Shown here: positions 4,343-6,694 of the stretch, in pieces
Layout of the letters: each line of letters begins with the position of its first letter
How positions within the stretch are numbered: position 1 is the first letter of the stretch
NCBI GenBank assembly: GCA_913054055.1
Contig: CAJXIT010000193.1
Coordinates: forward strand, 1-6,694
Length of the DNA stretch: 6,694 nucleotides
Source of the DNA: an uncultured Thalassolituus sp.
Lineage (GTDB): Bacteria; Pseudomonadota; Gammaproteobacteria; Pseudomonadales; Oceanobacteraceae
Direction: 5' to 3'
Notes under the pieces: model-generated
What the model was told of the DNA's origin: nothing
Databases searched by the model: none
Seen by the model: only the letters and a program-made list of their open reading frames with translations
Position numbers and translations under genes: made by a program

Positions 4343-6694
4343 ATGCACGTGTTTTATCGATACTTCTTTATCTTTTTTAGCTTCATTATCGCGAGCCAAG
4401 TACAAGCTAGGCAGGCGTGTGATTGGCCATTCAGAACCGCCATTACGGTTAATGAGTCCAGTGGACTCTCCACCTCAAATTATTCCGTAAAATTAACCTT
4501 AACTGGCACGGCCGGAGGGACCTTACACCCAGATTATAATTGGAGTTCAAATGGGGCCGATTTAAGAATTTTTGCCAGTGACGATGTCACCCCAATGAGC
4601 TTCTCTATCAGTAGCTGGAATGCCACCACTCAAGTCGCAGAAGTCTGGGTCACCTTTGCAACGCTATCAGCAAACAGCAGTAATACCTTGTATGTCTATT
4701 ATGGCAACCCAAATGTCAGCACTGCCGACAGTGGCAACCCGCCCACCACCGCTTATGTGGATGACAAGATTAAATTCCATACCCGTTATAACAATGACCA
4801 AATCAACGACCCTGATAGTTATGCCGAGGCCAAAGCATTATTTGATTCGCAAGATGACAGCAATAACAACTATGGTTGCAGCCACCCAGATACTTATTCC
4901 GGGATTCGTAACGCCACTCAAAATTCAGGAGGGGCTAGTATCGATTTTATCGCCTACTCCACTGCATTATTCACGGTCCCATCCTCCGGTACTTGGGGTG
5001 TTCGCTATGGTGCTGATTATGGTCTAGGCGGTGGTTTATATGTGGATGGCGTTGCATTAGACGAACGCTGGTTAGAAGACCTGTGGTGGAGCAATAGCTG
5101 GAGCAATCCCGATGTGCTTTCAGGTATCACAACCCTTTCAGCCGGTGAACATAAACTGGAAATCATTGGTGCAGAAGGTGGTAACGATGGTGGCTTAACG
5201 ATTCAATTTTACAATGGCAGTACAGGCACTTGGGAACAAGATGCCACCACCCATGGCATCACTATTCGCAGTGAAGCCTGCCCGGTAATTCGTCACACCA
5301 TTCAATATGGCAGCCATGATACTTGCGACACAGATTTAAGAGTAAGAAACCAAGATACGGACTTAGATTCGAACGCCACTTCCACATGGGAAATTAATGT
5401 CCCACAAACGGTAGAGGTTAGAATTCGAAACACTGGCAATGCGACACAAGGATATGACAGTCCTTCTCCCAGCTTAATAGAATTAACCTTACCTACGGGA
5501 TTCGTTTTGCAAGCCTCTAATGGGACTGACTGGGGAGCATGTACTCAAAATACGAATATCGTCTCATGCAGCTATTTTGCATCCATTACTCGCCGCGATG
5601 AATCATCTTATGTTGATATCACGCTTATGCCCGGAGCGACAACGTCCACAGGTACAAACAGTATTGCCGTAGAAGCCATTACCAGTGGTTACGATGTTAC
5701 GCCAAGCAATGACATTAACACCTTTAACATCAATGTTATTAATGCGGGTGCTCTGCCAGCGGTTACGCCCAGTTGCCTCCCTCAAGCTGGCATATGGGCG
5801 CAGTTTTTTGATACCACAGGCTATGCAGGCAGCGGCACCTATCCCACCATTACCAACGCCGCGGACATGCAAACCTTTGTTGATGACAACAAAAATATTC
5901 AGCAGCAAGACGGAAAAACCATCTTGGCCAACATTAATGGCACTGCCAATCCATTTAACGATGCAGTCAGCGACCCAAATGATGAGTATTTTCTGACGGT
6001 TTTTGAAGGGTATATCTATGCACCTTCAACCGACGATTACACATTTGGTGTTGATGGCGACGACGCCATAGAGTTTTGGCTGGATGGCGCTATTGCATCC
6101 ACCTTCTATGGTTTACACGGAACAAACGGTTCACCTCAAGGGCAAAATGAATTAAGACTTGCGCAAGGCTATCACAGCATAGAATACCGTATGCAAGAGC
6201 ATACTGGCGGCGCGGTATTTCAACTGTTTACAAGAGAAGGAGGTGGTACAGCCAGAAGCACAGATATCACACCTGACTCATACTTTTACCACTGTGCGGG
6301 CAATACAGATATCGACATTAGCTCAACGGTTAATGTGGAGTCTGATGACATAAACGGAACCAGTTTAGCCAAGGCCATTCCAAACTCTATTATTAAGCAT
6401 ACCGTAACTGGCACAAACAAAGGCAATATCAGCACAGATAATGCCTCTACCATCATCACTATTGCCATTGATAGTAGTAACGAATTATTTGTAAAAGATT
6501 TAAACGGTGCTGGCTCCGGTCCAATTTCGTTCACGGATGGCAGTAGCCCAGCAAGCAGCGGCCTAAGCTATAATTACAATCCCACAGACGGCACCGGGGA
6601 TAGCTTGTGGTTCAGCACAAACGGGTCAACCTTTACCGATTCCACTGACACCAGCAATGACTACAATAGCGCCATCACTCATTTTCAAGTTCGC
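4343..6694 (+). CDS. Large secreted DUF2341/PA14 multidomain surface protein, 3' partial
   Basis: One uninterrupted frame of 784 codons runs to the right edge with no stop. Residues 1-22 are a signal peptide (aromatic-rich core, VQA before Arg23). Residues about 26-130 resemble DUF2341: CDWPFR opening, DLRIF, VWVTF, and the typical YVYYGN ending. Residues about 205-292 look PA14-like (GTWGVRYGADYG, LYVDGV, AGEHKLEIIG). Residues about 330-470 form a DUF11-like beta-sandwich (VEVRIRNTGN). Residues about 482-632 are a clearer PA14 module (GIWAQFF, DDYTFGVDGDDAIEFWLDG, GYHSIEYRM). Residues 655-784 are DUF11-like (TVTGTNKGN, DLNGAGSGPISFTDG) and are cut off near the usual end of such a module. Eight Cys (26, 179, 313, 328, 400, 409, 478, 651) suggest disulfides. 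PA14 modules often bind carbohydrate, so an adhesin or surface role is plausible but unproven. AGGG at 4339-4342 abuts the ATG but is six bases from GTG 4349, which may be the true start. Only a weak promoter candidate (TACACT, 4290-4295) precedes it. Confidence 0.85.
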   Translation, partial: MHVFYRYFFIFFSFIIASQVQARQACDWPFRTAITVNESSGLSTSNYSVKLTLTGTAGGTLHPDYNWSSNGADLRIFASDDVTPMSFSISSWNATTQVAEVWVTFATLSANSSNTLYVYYGNPNVSTADSGNPPTTAYVDDKIKFHTRYNNDQINDPDSYAEAKALFDSQDDSNNNYGCSHPDTYSGIRNATQNSGGASIDFIAYSTALFTVPSSGTWGVRYGADYGLGGGLYVDGVALDERWLEDLWWSNSWSNPDVLSGITTLSAGEHKLEIIGAEGGNDGGLTIQFYNGSTGTWEQDATTHGITIRSEACPVIRHTIQYGSHDTCDTDLRVRNQDTDLDSNATSTWEINVPQTVEVRIRNTGNATQGYDSPSPSLIELTLPTGFVLQASNGTDWGACTQNTNIVSCSYFASITRRDESSYVDITLMPGATTSTGTNSIAVEAITSGYDVTPSNDINTFNINVINAGALPAVTPSCLPQAGIWAQFFDTTGYAGSGTYPTITNAADMQTFVDDNKNIQQQDGKTILANINGTANPFNDAVSDPNDEYFLTVFEGYIYAPSTDDYTFGVDGDDAIEFWLDGAIASTFYGLHGTNGSPQGQNELRLAQGYHSIEYRMQEHTGGAVFQLFTREGGGTARSTDITPDSYFYHCAGNTDIDISSTVNVESDDINGTSLAKAIPNSIIKHTVTGTNKGNISTDNASTIITIAIDSSNELFVKDLNGAGSGPISFTDGSSPASSGLSYNYNPTDGTGDSLWFSTNGSTFTDSTDTSNDYNSAITHFQVR

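Noticed and set aside
4620..5027. Plus-strand open frame of 135 codons
   Set aside because: It lies out of phase inside the large secreted-protein gene, which has clear domains through the same bases; the alternative translation is low-complexity with no family resemblance.
5603..5996. Overlapping open frames on both strands (5603-5908 minus, 5685-5996 plus)
   Set aside because: Both are shadows of the 4343-6694 frame, which encodes the DUF11-like/PA14 junction here; neither has a ribosome-binding site or recognisable product.
6286..6534. Minus-strand open frame of 82 codons with hydrophobic translation
   Set aside because: It is antisense to the Thr/Ser/Asn-rich DUF11-like module, whose codons yield hydrophobic antisense peptides; no start signal or context.

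Overview
The window reads as chromosomal DNA of a gammaproteobacterium, probably a marine or aquatic one of moderate GC content. The main reason is a cpxR-cpxA envelope-stress pair with a Spy/CpxP-type gene diverging from it, which is the arrangement known from enteric bacteria and vibrios. A DUF3530-like gene and a DUF2341/PA14 surface protein fit the same group. The genus cannot be fixed from the sequence alone.

Layout. Positions 1-756 (+) hold the 3' part of a DUF3530-like gene whose frame is open to the left edge. A Spy/CpxP family periplasmic protein (795-1223, -) converges on it. The divergent intergenic region (1224-1394) carries a well-formed CpxR box made of GTAAA half-sites, plus a degraded copy of the same module 42 bp away. 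The response regulator cpxR (1395-2078, +) and the sensor kinase cpxA (2088-3458, +) follow with a 9-bp gap, so they form an operon. A strong inverted repeat (3471-3503) separates cpxA from an uncharacterised cysteine-containing protein (3511-4200, +). From 4343 to the right edge runs one uninterrupted frame of 784 codons. It encodes a secreted multidomain protein: signal peptide, DUF2341-like domain, two PA14-like modules and two DUF11-like beta-sandwich modules. It has no stop inside the window.

How the genes work together. CpxA should sense envelope misfolding and phosphorylate CpxR. CpxR would bind the shared intergenic box and drive both its own operon and the divergent periplasmic chaperone/inhibitor gene, giving positive autoregulation plus negative feedback. 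The cysteine-containing gene may be read through from cpxRA or may start separately at the hairpin. The large surface protein looks like an independent unit. I see no mobile element, CRISPR array, tRNA or rRNA. The most useful observations are the helically phased CpxR half-sites, the hairpin at the next gene's start, the Cys at the signal-peptide junction of the CpxP-like protein, the strongly basic CpxA sensor domain, and the large secreted protein.
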